A stretch of 64,000 bases of DNA from Microbacterium nymphoidis. GTDB lineage: Bacteria; Actinomycetota; Actinomycetes; Actinomycetales; Microbacteriaceae. Location: assembly GCF_021044885.1 (NCBI RefSeq), contig NZ_JAJNOD010000006.1, positions 124,001-188,000 of the forward strand. Reading direction: 5' to 3'. The notes under the pieces are model-generated. The model did not search any database. It was not told where the DNA came from and saw only the letters and a program-made list of their open reading frames with translations. Below are positions 9,399-17,817 of this stretch, in pieces (the first letter of the stretch is position 1; each line of letters opens with the position of its first letter). The position numbers and the translations under genes are program-made.

Positions 9399-9404
9399 AG
9401 CCTA
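9399..9404 (-). promoter_or_regulatory. Putative kgd -10 element
   Basis: TAGGCT on the minus strand, implying a leader of about 65 nt before the GTG at 9327. No clear -35 is visible. The ~307-nt region 9328-9634 holds this promoter, the leader hairpin, the divergent promoter at 9506 and the small ORF at 9522; I see nothing else in it. Confidence 0.35.
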
Positions 9405-9505
9405 GTCCAGAACGGCAGGGCTCCGGGAGTTTGTCCACGCCCGCGACACGCCGCCGATCCCGGACGGTGCGGCGCACAGCCGGGCACGCTCCCAGCAGCG
9501 TCCGT

Positions 9506-9511
9506 TAGACT
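9506..9511 (+). promoter_or_regulatory. Putative -10 of the CNNM gene pair
   Basis: TAGACT on the plus strand, 10 nt before an ATG at 9522 that opens a 37-codon ORF running into the CNNM gene start. It is divergent from the kgd promoter. Confidence 0.4.
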
Positions 9512-9521
9512 CGTGCGCACC

Positions 9522-9635
9522 ATGGACGACCCTCCGAGTTGCAGACCCTCGCCCGTCACTGATCCGCCCGCGGATCACCGCATCCGCCGGGGCGTGTCCG
9601 CGTCCGGCCGCCGCATCGGTGGTGAGAACCGCTGA
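9522..9635 (+). CDS. Possible 37-residue leader peptide upstream of the CNNM genes
   Basis: A short ORF starts just after a TAGACT element and ends TGATG, its stop overlapping the start of the CNNM-family gene. The peptide is Pro- and Arg-rich with one Cys (begins MDDPPSCRPSPV). Close placement after a -10 and the overlapping stop/start suggest a translated, coupled leader. There is no recognised domain and chance cannot be excluded. Confidence 0.3.
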   Translation: MDDPPSCRPSPVTDPPADHRIRRGVSASGRRIGGENR

Positions 9636-10960
9636 TGCAGCCGATGGATTACGTCCTCCTGGGCGTCGGAATCCTCCTCACCGTCGGAACCGGTCTCTTC
9701 GTCGCGAGCGAGTTCGCGCTCGTGAACCTCGACCGCGCGGATCTCGAAGCCCGCCGAGAGCGGGGGGAGACGCGCCTGTCGATGACGATCGCGGCCCTGA
9801 AGATCACGTCGACGCACCTCTCCAGCGCTCAGCTCGGCATCACCTTGACCACGCTGCTGACAGGCGTGACGCTGGAGCCCGCGCTGGCGAAGCTGCTCGA
9901 GCCCGCGCTCGAACTGCTGTCGCTTCCCGCATCGATCGCCGCCCCCGTGGGCACCGTGATCGGCATGACGATCGCGACCGTGCTCTCCATGATCATCGGC
10001 GAGCTGGTGCCCAAGAACTTCGCGCTCGCGCTGCCGCGTCAGACGGCGCAGCTGGTGATCCCGTTCCAGACCGTGTTCACCACGGTGTTCCGCCCGGCGG
10101 TAGCCGTGCTGAACGGATCCGCCAACGGGATCCTGCGTGCCATGGGCATCGAGCCCAAGGAAGAGCTGAGCGGTGCCCGCTCTGCCGAAGAGCTCTCCAG
10201 CCTGGTGCGCCGTTCGGCGATGGCCGGCGTGCTGGAAGCAGACACGGCCTCGCTGCTGGATCGCTCCCTCACCTTCGCCCGCCTCACGGCGGGGGATGTG
10301 ATGACCCCGCGTCCGAGCGTCGAGGCCCTGGCCGGAGACGCCACGGCGGACGACGTCATCGACGCGGCCCGGCGGACCGGGCTCAGCCGCTTCCCCGTGT
10401 ACGACGACGACCTGGACGACGTCACCGGCATCGTCCACCTGAAGGCGGCCGTCTCCGTGCCCCGCAGCAAGCGCATCCATGTTCCCGTCGGCGCGCTCGC
10501 CGAGGACGCCCTGCGCGTGCCGGAGACGCTCCATCTGGACGCGCTCATCGGTGAACTGCGTTCGCGGGGATACCAGATGGCCGTGGTCGTCGACGAGTAC
10601 GGCGGGACCGCGGGTGTGGTGACGCTCGAGGATCTGGTGGAGGAGATCGTCGGCGACGTGCTCGACGAGCACGACCGTCGCCGCGTGGGCATCACCCGCC
10701 GCGGGCAGAGCATCGTGTTCCCGGCCGAGCTGCGCCCCGACGAACTGCGCGACCGCGCGGGGGTGCACGTCCCCGAGGGCGAGGTCTACGACACGGTGGG
10801 CGGCTTCCTCATGAGCCGTCTGGAGCGGATCCCCGCCGTGGGAGATGAAGTTGAGATCGACGAGGGCACGCTGCGCGTGGTGCGCATGGACGGACGACGC
10901 GTGGATCGCGTGGAGTTCATCGCGAACCCCCTGGCGATCGATGAGGAGCCGGAACGATGA
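9635..10960 (+). CDS. CNNM/CorC-family membrane protein with CBS domains (first of pair)
   Basis: 441 residues, of the HlyC/CorC-CNNM group linked in other organisms to magnesium or cobalt transport or sensing; the old label hemolysin is misleading. An N-terminal DUF21 membrane domain with 3-4 hydrophobic segments (about 1-150) contains the family motif IIGELVPKNFAL. A CBS pair follows (about 215-340, with VMTPRPSVEAL and VVVDEYGGTAGVVTLEDLVEEIVGD, written here as two separate motifs), then a C-terminal CorC_HlyC domain. The start at 9635 overlaps the stop of a short upstream ORF; Met4 at 9644 is an alternative. It overlaps the second CNNM gene by 4 nt. Confidence 0.9.
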   Translation: MQPMDYVLLGVGILLTVGTGLFVASEFALVNLDRADLEARRERGETRLSMTIAALKITSTHLSSAQLGITLTTLLTGVTLEPALAKLLEPALELLSLPASIAAPVGTVIGMTIATVLSMIIGELVPKNFALALPRQTAQLVIPFQTVFTTVFRPAVAVLNGSANGILRAMGIEPKEELSGARSAEELSSLVRRSAMAGVLEADTASLLDRSLTFARLTAGDVMTPRPSVEALAGDATADDVIDAARRTGLSRFPVYDDDLDDVTGIVHLKAAVSVPRSKRIHVPVGALAEDALRVPETLHLDALIGELRSRGYQMAVVVDEYGGTAGVVTLEDLVEEIVGDVLDEHDRRRVGITRRGQSIVFPAELRPDELRDRAGVHVPEGEVYDTVGGFLMSRLERIPAVGDEVEIDEGTLRVVRMDGRRVDRVEFIANPLAIDEEPER

Positions 10961-12006
10961 ACGACTGGGCAGGCCTCGCATGGCTGGTGGTGCTGCTGCT
11001 CGGCAACGCCTTCTTCGTCGGCGCGGAGTTCGCCGTCGTCTCCGCGCGGCGGTCGCAGATCGAACCGCTCGCCGAGCGCGGATCCCGCGCGGCGCGCACC
11101 GCGCTGTTCGCGATGGAGCACGCGACCCTGATGCTTGCGACATCGCAGCTCGGCATCACGATCTGCTCGCTGCTGATCCTGAACGTGTCGGAGCCGGCGC
11201 TTCACCATCTGCTGGCGGGCCCGCTCGGACTGACGGGGATGAGCGAGGATGCGGTCAAGACCGTCGCGTTCATCATCGCCCTCGTGGTCGTCTCGTACCT
11301 GCACGTGGTCTTCGGTGAGATGGTTCCGAAGAACCTGGCGTTCTCGGTGCCGGATCGGGCCGTTCTGCTGCTCGCGCCGCCTCTGGTCTGGGTCTCGAAG
11401 GTCTTCCACCCGGTGATCTGGACGCTGAACTGGCTCGCGAACGGGGTGGTCCGCCTGTTCCGGGTGGAGCCAAAGAACGAGGCCGGATCCACCTTCACGC
11501 TGGAAGAGGTGGCCACGATCGTCGCGACCTCCCGCGCCGAGGGTGTCCTCGACGATGCCGCAGGCACGGCGCTGGCGGTGGTGGAGTTCACCGACAAGAA
11601 GGTGCGCGACATCGCCGTGCCTCGCGAGAAGCTGGTCACGCTGGCGCGCACGGCGACGCCCGAGGACCTCGAATCCGCGGTGAAGCAGTATGGCTTCTCC
11701 CGCTACGTCGTGGTGGACGAGGACGGTGAGCCGACGGGGTACGTCCACATCAAGGACGCGCTGCGGGTCTCCTCGGATGCCCCGGAGGCGAGCACCCACC
11801 CGATCCCCGCCAAGCGGATCCATGCGCTCGCGCCGGTGCAGGACACCACGGATCTGGAGGACGCCCTGGCCATCATGCGTGATGCGCATCAGCACGTGGC
11901 GCGGGTTCGCGACAGCGCCGGTGCCACCATCGGCGCGCTGTTCCTGGAGGACATCATCGAGGAACTCGTGGGAGAGGTGCAGGACGCCACACGGCGTCTG
12001 CGCTGA
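10957..12006 (+). CDS. CNNM/CorC-family membrane protein with CBS domains (second of pair)
   Basis: 349 residues and paralogous to the preceding gene, which it overlaps by ATGA. The DUF21 membrane domain includes FGEMVPKNLAFS. The CBS pair follows (about 205-345, with DIAVPREKLV and IGALFLEDIIEELVGE). Unlike its partner it ends right after the second CBS domain and lacks the CorC_HlyC tail. Tandem unequal CNNM genes are common in actinobacteria, and a heteromeric ion transporter or sensor is plausible (inference). Confidence 0.88.
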   Translation: MNDWAGLAWLVVLLLGNAFFVGAEFAVVSARRSQIEPLAERGSRAARTALFAMEHATLMLATSQLGITICSLLILNVSEPALHHLLAGPLGLTGMSEDAVKTVAFIIALVVVSYLHVVFGEMVPKNLAFSVPDRAVLLLAPPLVWVSKVFHPVIWTLNWLANGVVRLFRVEPKNEAGSTFTLEEVATIVATSRAEGVLDDAAGTALAVVEFTDKKVRDIAVPREKLVTLARTATPEDLESAVKQYGFSRYVVVDEDGEPTGYVHIKDALRVSSDAPEASTHPIPAKRIHALAPVQDTTDLEDALAIMRDAHQHVARVRDSAGATIGALFLEDIIEELVGEVQDATRRLR

Positions 12007-12014
12007 GGCCGCGG

Positions 12015-12020
12015 TAGCGT
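12015..12020 (+). promoter_or_regulatory. Putative -10 of nnrD (leaderless)
   Basis: TAGCGT followed by exactly 6 nt and the nnrD ATG, with no Shine-Dalgarno. This suggests nnrD has its own promoter in addition to read-through from the CNNM genes. Confidence 0.5.
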
Positions 12021-12026
12021 TTCCTC

Positions 12027-12833
12027 ATGACGAAGCTCTGGCAGGCGGACGACGCCGCACGCATCGTCCGCCCGCCGAGCATCGACGACGACAAGTATCG
12101 TCGCGGTGTCGTCGGAATTCACACGGGCTCCGCGCCGTATCCCGGCGCCGCTCTCCTCGGCGTGGAGGGCGCCTGGCGGGCGGGGGCCGGAATGGTCCGC
12201 TACAGCGGCTCGGCCCCGGCCGACCTGATCCTGCAGCGCCGTCCGGAGACCGTCATCGGAACGGGTCGTGCGGGGGCGTGGGTCATCGGCTCCGGCACCG
12301 ACTCCTCCGCCCGATCCGACGCCGACACGTCAGCGCTTCGCGAACTGCTCGCGGACTCCGCCCCCGTCGTGGTCGATGCGGGCGCCCTCGACCTGGCCCA
12401 CGGCGCGCGCGCGCCGCTGGTGCTCACCCCGCACGCGGGCGAATTCTCCCGCCTCGCCGCGTCGGTGTCGCTGGAGGTGAGCGGCGATCGCGAAGCCGAC
12501 GCCCGCGCACTGGCCGGCAGACTGCAGGCGGTGGTGCTCCTCAAAGGACATGACACGATCGTGGTGGACCCCGCGGGCGATCTCGTCCACGTGCGAGCCG
12601 CCACGGCATGGCTGGCGACAGCGGGCGCCGGGGATGTGCTGGCTGGCGTCATCGGCGCAGTGATCGCACAGAACCCCGATGCCCCGCTGCGCGACGCGGC
12701 GGCAACGGCGGCCTGGCTGCACGGCCGTGCCGCCACGATCGCCGCCGGTGCCGACTCGGCGACGGGTCATCCGATCGTCGCCCTGGATGTGGCGGAGGCG
12801 CTGCCTGCCGCCGTCGCGGAGGTGGTGGCGTGA
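12027..12833 (+). CDS. nnrD: ADP-dependent NAD(P)H-hydrate dehydratase
   Basis: Repairs damaged NAD(P)H hydrates in the cytosol. The 268-residue ribokinase-like protein shows the family motifs LTPHAGEF (about 132-139), LKGHDTIVVDPAG and TAGAGDVLAGVIGA. It contains only the dehydratase domain; no epimerase (NnrE) domain is fused. It ends GTGA, overlapping the next gene. Confidence 0.92.
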   Translation: MTKLWQADDAARIVRPPSIDDDKYRRGVVGIHTGSAPYPGAALLGVEGAWRAGAGMVRYSGSAPADLILQRRPETVIGTGRAGAWVIGSGTDSSARSDADTSALRELLADSAPVVVDAGALDLAHGARAPLVLTPHAGEFSRLAASVSLEVSGDREADARALAGRLQAVVLLKGHDTIVVDPAGDLVHVRAATAWLATAGAGDVLAGVIGAVIAQNPDAPLRDAAATAAWLHGRAATIAAGADSATGHPIVALDVAEALPAAVAEVVA

Positions 12834-14143
12834 AGCGCGTCCTCGGATCCCTGATCAGTCCCGAACGTCTGCGCGTGCTGGGACTCCCGGTGCCCTGGAT
12901 CGCGTTCGCCCTCGTGCAGCTGTTCGTGCTGTGGGAGGGGTGGGTGCTGCCCAATCAGCCGATGGGCGATGTCTACAACGTCTACGGACCGTGGTCCTCC
13001 CAGGCGCTGCAGGGCCGCGTCGTCGGCGTCACCGAGCCCTGGGTCTATCCGCCGGTGGCGCTTGTCCCGATGCTGCTGCCGCGGCTGCTGGTGCTGATCA
13101 CGGATTACACCATGGCGTGGGCCGTGATGGTGGTGATCCTCAACTTCATCGGCTTCGGCATGCTCCTCGGGCGCGGCACGAGTCGCACCCGCGTGCTGGC
13201 CGCGTCCTTCTGGGTGCTGTTCGCCCTCGCCCTCGGTCCGATCGGGCTGTACCGCATCGACGCCGTGACGGTCCCGCTCGCGGTGATCGCCGTGCTGATC
13301 ATCGCCCGCCACCCCCGCATCGCCGGCGTCCTGTTCGCGATCGGAGCCTGGATCAAGATCTGGCCGGGTGCGATGCTCGTGGCGGCCGTGGTGGCGCTGC
13401 GCTCGCGGTGGCGCGTGCTCGTGCCCGCGATCGTCTTCAGCTGTGCCGTGATGCTCGTCGTCGTCCTCGGCGGCGGCGCCGGTCACCTGTTCGGCTTCCT
13501 CACCACGCAGTCCGATCGCGGGCTCCAGGTGGAGGCCCCGGTGAGCACGCCGTACACGTGGGCCGCGATGCTGCGGCTGCCAGGTGCCGCGGTGGTCTAC
13601 AACCAGGACATCGTCACCTTCCAGGTGACCGGTGCGGGCGACGATGTCGTCTCCGCCCTCACCACGCCGCTGCTGGTACTGGTGGCCGCGGCCATCGCGA
13701 TCATCGGAGTGGTGAAGGTGCGCGCCGGCGTGTCGGAACGACGCCTGCTGCCCCCACTGGCGCTGGCGCTCGTGCTCGCCTTCATCGTCTGCAACAAGGT
13801 GGGCTCGCCCCAGTTCCAGATCTGGCTGATCGCTCCGGTGGTGCTGTGGATCCTGTGGGGCCGGCGCGGCGTGCTGCCCTACGCGCTGCTGTCGATCGCC
13901 TCGGCTCTGCTCACGCAGTTCATCTACCCGATCATGTACGACCGGGTGCTCACCGCCCATGTCTCGGCGGTACTGGTGCTCACCGCCCGAAACGCGATCC
14001 TGGTCGGCATGCTGATCGCCCTGATCGTGCGGCTGGTGCGGCTGCCCGTCACCCCCGGGATGGTGCAGGCTGGGATCACGGTCCCGGTGGCCGGTATCGA
14101 TGCATCGACGTTCGCCGCGGGCGAGGAAGAGAGACAGCCATGA
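12830..14143 (+). CDS. Polytopic membrane protein, GT87/DUF2029-like mannosyltransferase
   Basis: The GTG start at 12830 overlaps the nnrD stop (GTGA), giving 437 residues with about ten hydrophobic segments. An early loop (YGPWSSQALQ...TEPWVYPPVAL) resembles the GT-C fold DUF2029 family, which uses polyprenyl-phosphate sugars outside the membrane in mycobacterial lipoglycan synthesis. Upstream in-frame codons exist but lie inside nnrD and do not look membrane-like. Substrate and acceptor are unknown. Confidence 0.72.
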   Translation: MKRVLGSLISPERLRVLGLPVPWIAFALVQLFVLWEGWVLPNQPMGDVYNVYGPWSSQALQGRVVGVTEPWVYPPVALVPMLLPRLLVLITDYTMAWAVMVVILNFIGFGMLLGRGTSRTRVLAASFWVLFALALGPIGLYRIDAVTVPLAVIAVLIIARHPRIAGVLFAIGAWIKIWPGAMLVAAVVALRSRWRVLVPAIVFSCAVMLVVVLGGGAGHLFGFLTTQSDRGLQVEAPVSTPYTWAAMLRLPGAAVVYNQDIVTFQVTGAGDDVVSALTTPLLVLVAAAIAIIGVVKVRAGVSERRLLPPLALALVLAFIVCNKVGSPQFQIWLIAPVVLWILWGRRGVLPYALLSIASALLTQFIYPIMYDRVLTAHVSAVLVLTARNAILVGMLIALIVRLVRLPVTPGMVQAGITVPVAGIDASTFAAGEEERQP

Positions 14144-14451
14144 TCGTCGCATTCTCGGTGGCACCGAGCGGCACGGGTCGCGAAGACGGCTCGGTCCACG
14201 ACGCGGTCGCCGCAGCCGTGCGGGTGGTGCGCGAGTCCGGACTTCCGCACGCCACCTCCAGCATGTTCACGGAGATCGAGGGTGAGTGGGACGAGGTCAT
14301 GGACGTCGTCAAGCGCGCGACCGAGGCCGTGCTGCCGTTCGGCTCACGCGTCTCACTGGTGCTGAAGGCCGACATCCGTCCCGGATACACCGGTGAGCTC
14401 TCCGGCAAGCTGGAGCGTCTCGAACGGGCCCTCGAGGAAACCGCGGACTGA
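14140..14451 (+). CDS. Thiamine-binding protein, MTH1187/YkoF family (DUF77)
   Basis: A 103-residue small ferredoxin-fold protein beginning MIVAFSVAPSG, with SGLPHATSSMFTEIEGEWDEV (two adjoining motifs) and SLVLKADIRPGY, all typical of the MTH1187 thiamine-binding family. Members are soluble and bind thiamine or related pyrimidines. It starts 4 nt inside the upstream membrane-protein gene (ATGA), so the two are co-transcribed; no transporter partner is nearby. Confidence 0.85.
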   Translation: MIVAFSVAPSGTGREDGSVHDAVAAAVRVVRESGLPHATSSMFTEIEGEWDEVMDVVKRATEAVLPFGSRVSLVLKADIRPGYTGELSGKLERLERALEETAD

Positions 14452-14523
14452 GGCGCCGACACCGGCTGGGCCCCGTCGCGCGGGCCTTCGTCTCCGGGGC
14501 GCGCACCTGCGAGAGAATCGAGC

Positions 14524-15201
14524 ATGACCTCGATCGCGGATGACGACCTGCCCTGGGCGGCCACGGTGCTGCTGCTGCGCTCGGTGGCGGACGGCGGGGT
14601 CGAGGTTCTGATGATGCAGCGCCCCGATCGGGGATCCTTCGCATCGGCGTGGGTGTTCCCCGGCGGACGCGTCGAGGCGGCGGACGTGTCGAGCGACGCA
14701 GGCATGACCCTGCGTCGTGCCGCCGTCCGGGAGGTCGCGGAGGAGACCGGACTGCACGTGGAGGTCGATGCCCTCGTACCGGTATCGGAATGGATCCCGC
14801 CGGTGACCGAGCCGAAGCGCATCCGCACATGGTTCTTCGCGGCATCCGACCCGGGCGGGCGCATCCGCGTGCAGGCATCGGAGGTCGTGCGGGCGGAGTG
14901 GTTCCGTCCCGCGGACATGCTCGCCCTGCACGCAGCGGGGGACGCCCGGCTCTATCCGCCGACGTTCGTCACACTGCTGAATCTGCGCGATGCCGTCGAT
15001 GCCGAATCCGCGCTGGCCCGGCTCGACGGGGCGAGCGTTCGCACGTACGCCACGCTGGCGCGCGTCATCGACGGCGCGCGGATGTTCAGCTGGGACGGCG
15101 ACGACGGAACCGCCGCAACGCCCGAGGACCAGCGTCACCGCCTCGACGCATCGACCCTGCCCTGGCGTTACGTCCCGCCGCGTCCCGCCGCCGGATCGTA
15201 A
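14524..15201 (+). CDS. Nudix hydrolase (NUDT19-like)
   Basis: A 225-residue hydrolase of nucleoside-diphosphate-linked substrates. The Nudix box is interrupted: FPGGRVEAAD is separated by a short insert from AAVREVAEETGL, a layout seen in NUDT19/NUDT7-like acyl-CoA diphosphatases. The catalytic REVAEE residues are intact. A GAGAAT hexamer ends 5 nt before the ATG and there is no ribosome site, so the mRNA may be leaderless. The substrate cannot be read from the sequence. Confidence 0.82.
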   Translation: MTSIADDDLPWAATVLLLRSVADGGVEVLMMQRPDRGSFASAWVFPGGRVEAADVSSDAGMTLRRAAVREVAEETGLHVEVDALVPVSEWIPPVTEPKRIRTWFFAASDPGGRIRVQASEVVRAEWFRPADMLALHAAGDARLYPPTFVTLLNLRDAVDAESALARLDGASVRTYATLARVIDGARMFSWDGDDGTAATPEDQRHRLDASTLPWRYVPPRPAAGS

Positions 15202-15240
15202 CGATTCGACGCCCGTGTTCGTGAGCGTTCACCGCAGCAC

Positions 15241-15246
15241 TAGAGT
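15241..15246 (+). promoter_or_regulatory. Putative -10 of the MFS gene (leaderless)
   Basis: TAGAGT, then 6 nt, then the GTG start of the MFS transporter gene. There is no Shine-Dalgarno. The fit supports the GTG at 15253 as the true start. Confidence 0.5.
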
Positions 15247-15252
15247 GGTGCG

Positions 15253-16479
15253 GTGACCTCATCGACATCCTCGAGGGGGATGGCGACGATGGCACTCCTC
15301 TCCCTGGCCGTAGGCTCCTTCGGCATCGGCATGACCGAGTTCGTGATCATGGGCCTGCTGCCCGAGATCGCGCAGTCGACCCTCGCCCCTCTGTGGAGCA
15401 CGGACTCCGAACAGGCCATCGCGCAGGCCGGCTGGCTGATCAGCCTCTACGCGCTGGGAGTGGTGGTGGGCGCGCCCACGATCTCGGGCTTTCTCGCCCG
15501 TTATCCGCGTCACCGGGTGATGATCGGACTCGCTGCCGCGCTCGCGGTGTTCAACGCTGCGATCCTCATCGCCCCTACCTTCGAATGGGTGGCGCTGACA
15601 CGGTTCCTCGCGGGGCTTCCGCACGGCGCATACTTCGGGATGGGCGCGCTGGTCGCGGCCGATCTGCTGGGCCCCGGCAAGCGCGCGCAAGGGGTGGCCT
15701 TCGTGCTCACCGGCCTCACGGTCGCGAACGTCGTCGGTGTGCCGGCGGGAACGTTCATCGGGCAGAATCTGGGCTGGCACGCGGCCTTCGCCATCGTGGC
15801 GGCCATCTTCGCCCTGGCCACGGCGATGATCGCCATCTTCGTCCCCGCCCATGAGGGCGACCCGTCCCGCACCATGCGCGCGGAGCTGGGCGTGTTCCGC
15901 ATCGGCCAGGTGTGGGCGACCCTCGCGGTCGGCGCCATCGGCTTCGGCGGGTTCTTCGCCGTCTACAGCTATGTGTCCCCGCTCGTCACCGAGGTGGCCG
16001 GATCGCCCGCGTGGGCGGTGCCGATCGTCCTCGTGGTGATGGGCCTCGGCATGACCATCGGCAACCTCCTGGGCGGACGCCTGGCCGACTGGGACCTGCC
16101 GCGATCGCTGCTCGGCTCGTTCGTCGCCCTCATCGTCTCGCTGGTGCTGCTCGCGCTCACGAGCGGCTGGATCGTCACTCTCGTGATCTTCATCTTCGCT
16201 GTCGGTGTCTCGTCGGCGATCGCATCGCCGACCATCCAGACCCGGCTCATGGACGTCGCACAGGACAACCAGTCGATCGCGGCCGCGATGAATCACTCGG
16301 CGCTCAACATCGGCAACAGCCTGGGGGCCGCCCTCGGCGGAGCGGTGATCGCGGCGGGCTGGGGGTTCCAGGCTCCGTCCTGGGTCGGAGCCGCGCTCGC
16401 CGGGCTCGGCCTAGTGCTGGCCGCGTTGTCATTGCGCGCTGACCGGGACATCAGCCTGCGCGCCACCCTCCGTCGCTGA
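15253..16479 (+). CDS. MFS transporter, DHA1 (AraJ/Cmr-like) drug or sugar efflux family
   Basis: A 408-residue integral membrane protein with about 12 hydrophobic segments. The first helix GSFGIGMTEFVIMGLLPEIA is characteristic of DHA1 exporters of the AraJ/SotB type. A motif-A-like loop follows helix 2 (GFLARYPRHRVMIG), and helix 5 carries the GVPAGTFIG antiporter-type motif. The gene is monocistronic and convergent with metX. The substrate is unknown. Confidence 0.85.
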   Translation: MTSSTSSRGMATMALLSLAVGSFGIGMTEFVIMGLLPEIAQSTLAPLWSTDSEQAIAQAGWLISLYALGVVVGAPTISGFLARYPRHRVMIGLAAALAVFNAAILIAPTFEWVALTRFLAGLPHGAYFGMGALVAADLLGPGKRAQGVAFVLTGLTVANVVGVPAGTFIGQNLGWHAAFAIVAAIFALATAMIAIFVPAHEGDPSRTMRAELGVFRIGQVWATLAVGAIGFGGFFAVYSYVSPLVTEVAGSPAWAVPIVLVVMGLGMTIGNLLGGRLADWDLPRSLLGSFVALIVSLVLLALTSGWIVTLVIFIFAVGVSSAIASPTIQTRLMDVAQDNQSIAAAMNHSALNIGNSLGAALGGAVIAAGWGFQAPSWVGAALAGLGLVLAALSLRADRDISLRATLRR

Positions 16480-16546
16480 AGCCGTGGGTGCCGGTGGCCT
16501 CAGAAGATGCACTGCGGCGTCCGGTGGGGTGCCGGATGTGAGACCG

Positions 16547-17758
16547 CTAGGCCGGGGTGTCGAGCAGACGACGCAGATTCGCGCCGACCGCGCTCGTCTC
16601 GATGAGGAACCCGTCGTGTCCGAAGTCGCTGGAGAGCACCACGGCCCGGTCGCCATCGAGGGTGTTGCGGATGCCGCGCGCGATGCGGTGCTGGCCGTCG
16701 ATGGGGAACAGACGGTCGCTATCGATGCCGAGGACCAGGGTGGTCGCGGTGACTCGCGCCAACGCATCCTCCACACCGCCTCGATCTCGGCCGACGTCGT
16801 GTGAGTCCATCGCGCCGACGAGGATGCGGTAGCTGTTCGCGTCGAAGCGGCGGGTGAACTTGTTGCCGTGGAAGTCGAGGTAGCTCTCCACGGCGAAGCG
16901 GCCGTCATCGCCGATGGGGCTCACCGAGGACTGCCATGATCGTCCGAAGCGCTGGTTAAGCTCAGACGGGCTGCGATAGTTCAGCAGGGCCATGCGCCGA
17001 GCCAGGGCCAGACCGCGGTGTGGCCCCTCGCCCGCACCGGAATCGTAGTAGTCGCCGCCCTGGAACGCCGGATCGATCGCGATCGCCTCCAGCTGGACGG
17101 AGTTCAGCGCGATCTGATCCGCCGTGTTGACCGGGGGAGAGGAGAGCACCGCGAGGCGGGCCACACGTTCGGGGGTCTCGATCGCCCACTCCAGGGCATG
17201 CATGCCGCCCATGGAACCGCCCACCACGGCCGCGAACCGATCGATGCCCAGCCGGTCTGCCAGGCGACGCTGTGCGCGCACCTGGTCCCGCACGGTGAGG
17301 TACGGGAAGCGGGAGCCCCATTCGCGCCCGTCCGGGCCGATGCTGGACGGGCCCGTGGACCCCTGGCATCCTCCGAGGATGTTGGGCGCGATGACGAACC
17401 ACTGGTCGGTGTCGATCGCGGCCCCCGGGCCGACGATCTCCTCCCACCATCCCGCCGTGGGGTGACCCGGCCCGGCGTCGCCGCGCACGTGGCTGTCGCC
17501 GGTGAGCGCGTGCAGGATCAGCACCGCGTTGTCGCGGGCCTCGTTCAGCTGGCCCCAGCTCTCATACGCCAGACGGAAGGCGGGAAGTCGTCCGCCGGCA
17601 TCCGTGCGGAACTCGTCGAACGCGGCGAAGCTGCGATGGCCGACCGGGTCGCCGTCGCGCCAGGCCCCGGTCACCGGCGGGCGGCCGAGCAGAGATCGCG
17701 CATCGGCCTCCGTCACCGGTGATGACGGAACGGTGTCCTCGGAGATCTGCCAATCCAC
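16547..17758 (-). CDS. metX: Homoserine O-acetyltransferase
   Basis: Acetylates homoserine from acetyl-CoA, the first committed step to methionine by direct sulfhydrylation. 403 residues from the GTG at 17758. The alpha/beta hydrolase fold has a nucleophile elbow GGSMGGMHALEW (Ser182), with Asp in GIDSDRLFP and His in FGHDGFLIE near the C-terminus. The frame remains open upstream to 18133, but that part overlaps the DUF1345-like gene and is unlike the family. AAGAAT lies 6 nt before the GTG, so the mRNA may be leaderless. The product is the substrate of MetY, encoded about 1 kb away. Confidence 0.95.
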   Translation of the reverse strand: MDWQISEDTVPSSPVTEADARSLLGRPPVTGAWRDGDPVGHRSFAAFDEFRTDAGGRLPAFRLAYESWGQLNEARDNAVLILHALTGDSHVRGDAGPGHPTAGWWEEIVGPGAAIDTDQWFVIAPNILGGCQGSTGPSSIGPDGREWGSRFPYLTVRDQVRAQRRLADRLGIDRFAAVVGGSMGGMHALEWAIETPERVARLAVLSSPPVNTADQIALNSVQLEAIAIDPAFQGGDYYDSGAGEGPHRGLALARRMALLNYRSPSELNQRFGRSWQSSVSPIGDDGRFAVESYLDFHGNKFTRRFDANSYRILVGAMDSHDVGRDRGGVEDALARVTATTLVLGIDSDRLFPIDGQHRIARGIRNTLDGDRAVVLSSDFGHDGFLIETSAVGANLRRLLDTPA

Positions 17759-17817
17759 GCCACCATTCTTCCGTGTTCGCCGCGTTGGAGGCCAACTGTG
17801 ACGCCGTGCGCGTCGGA

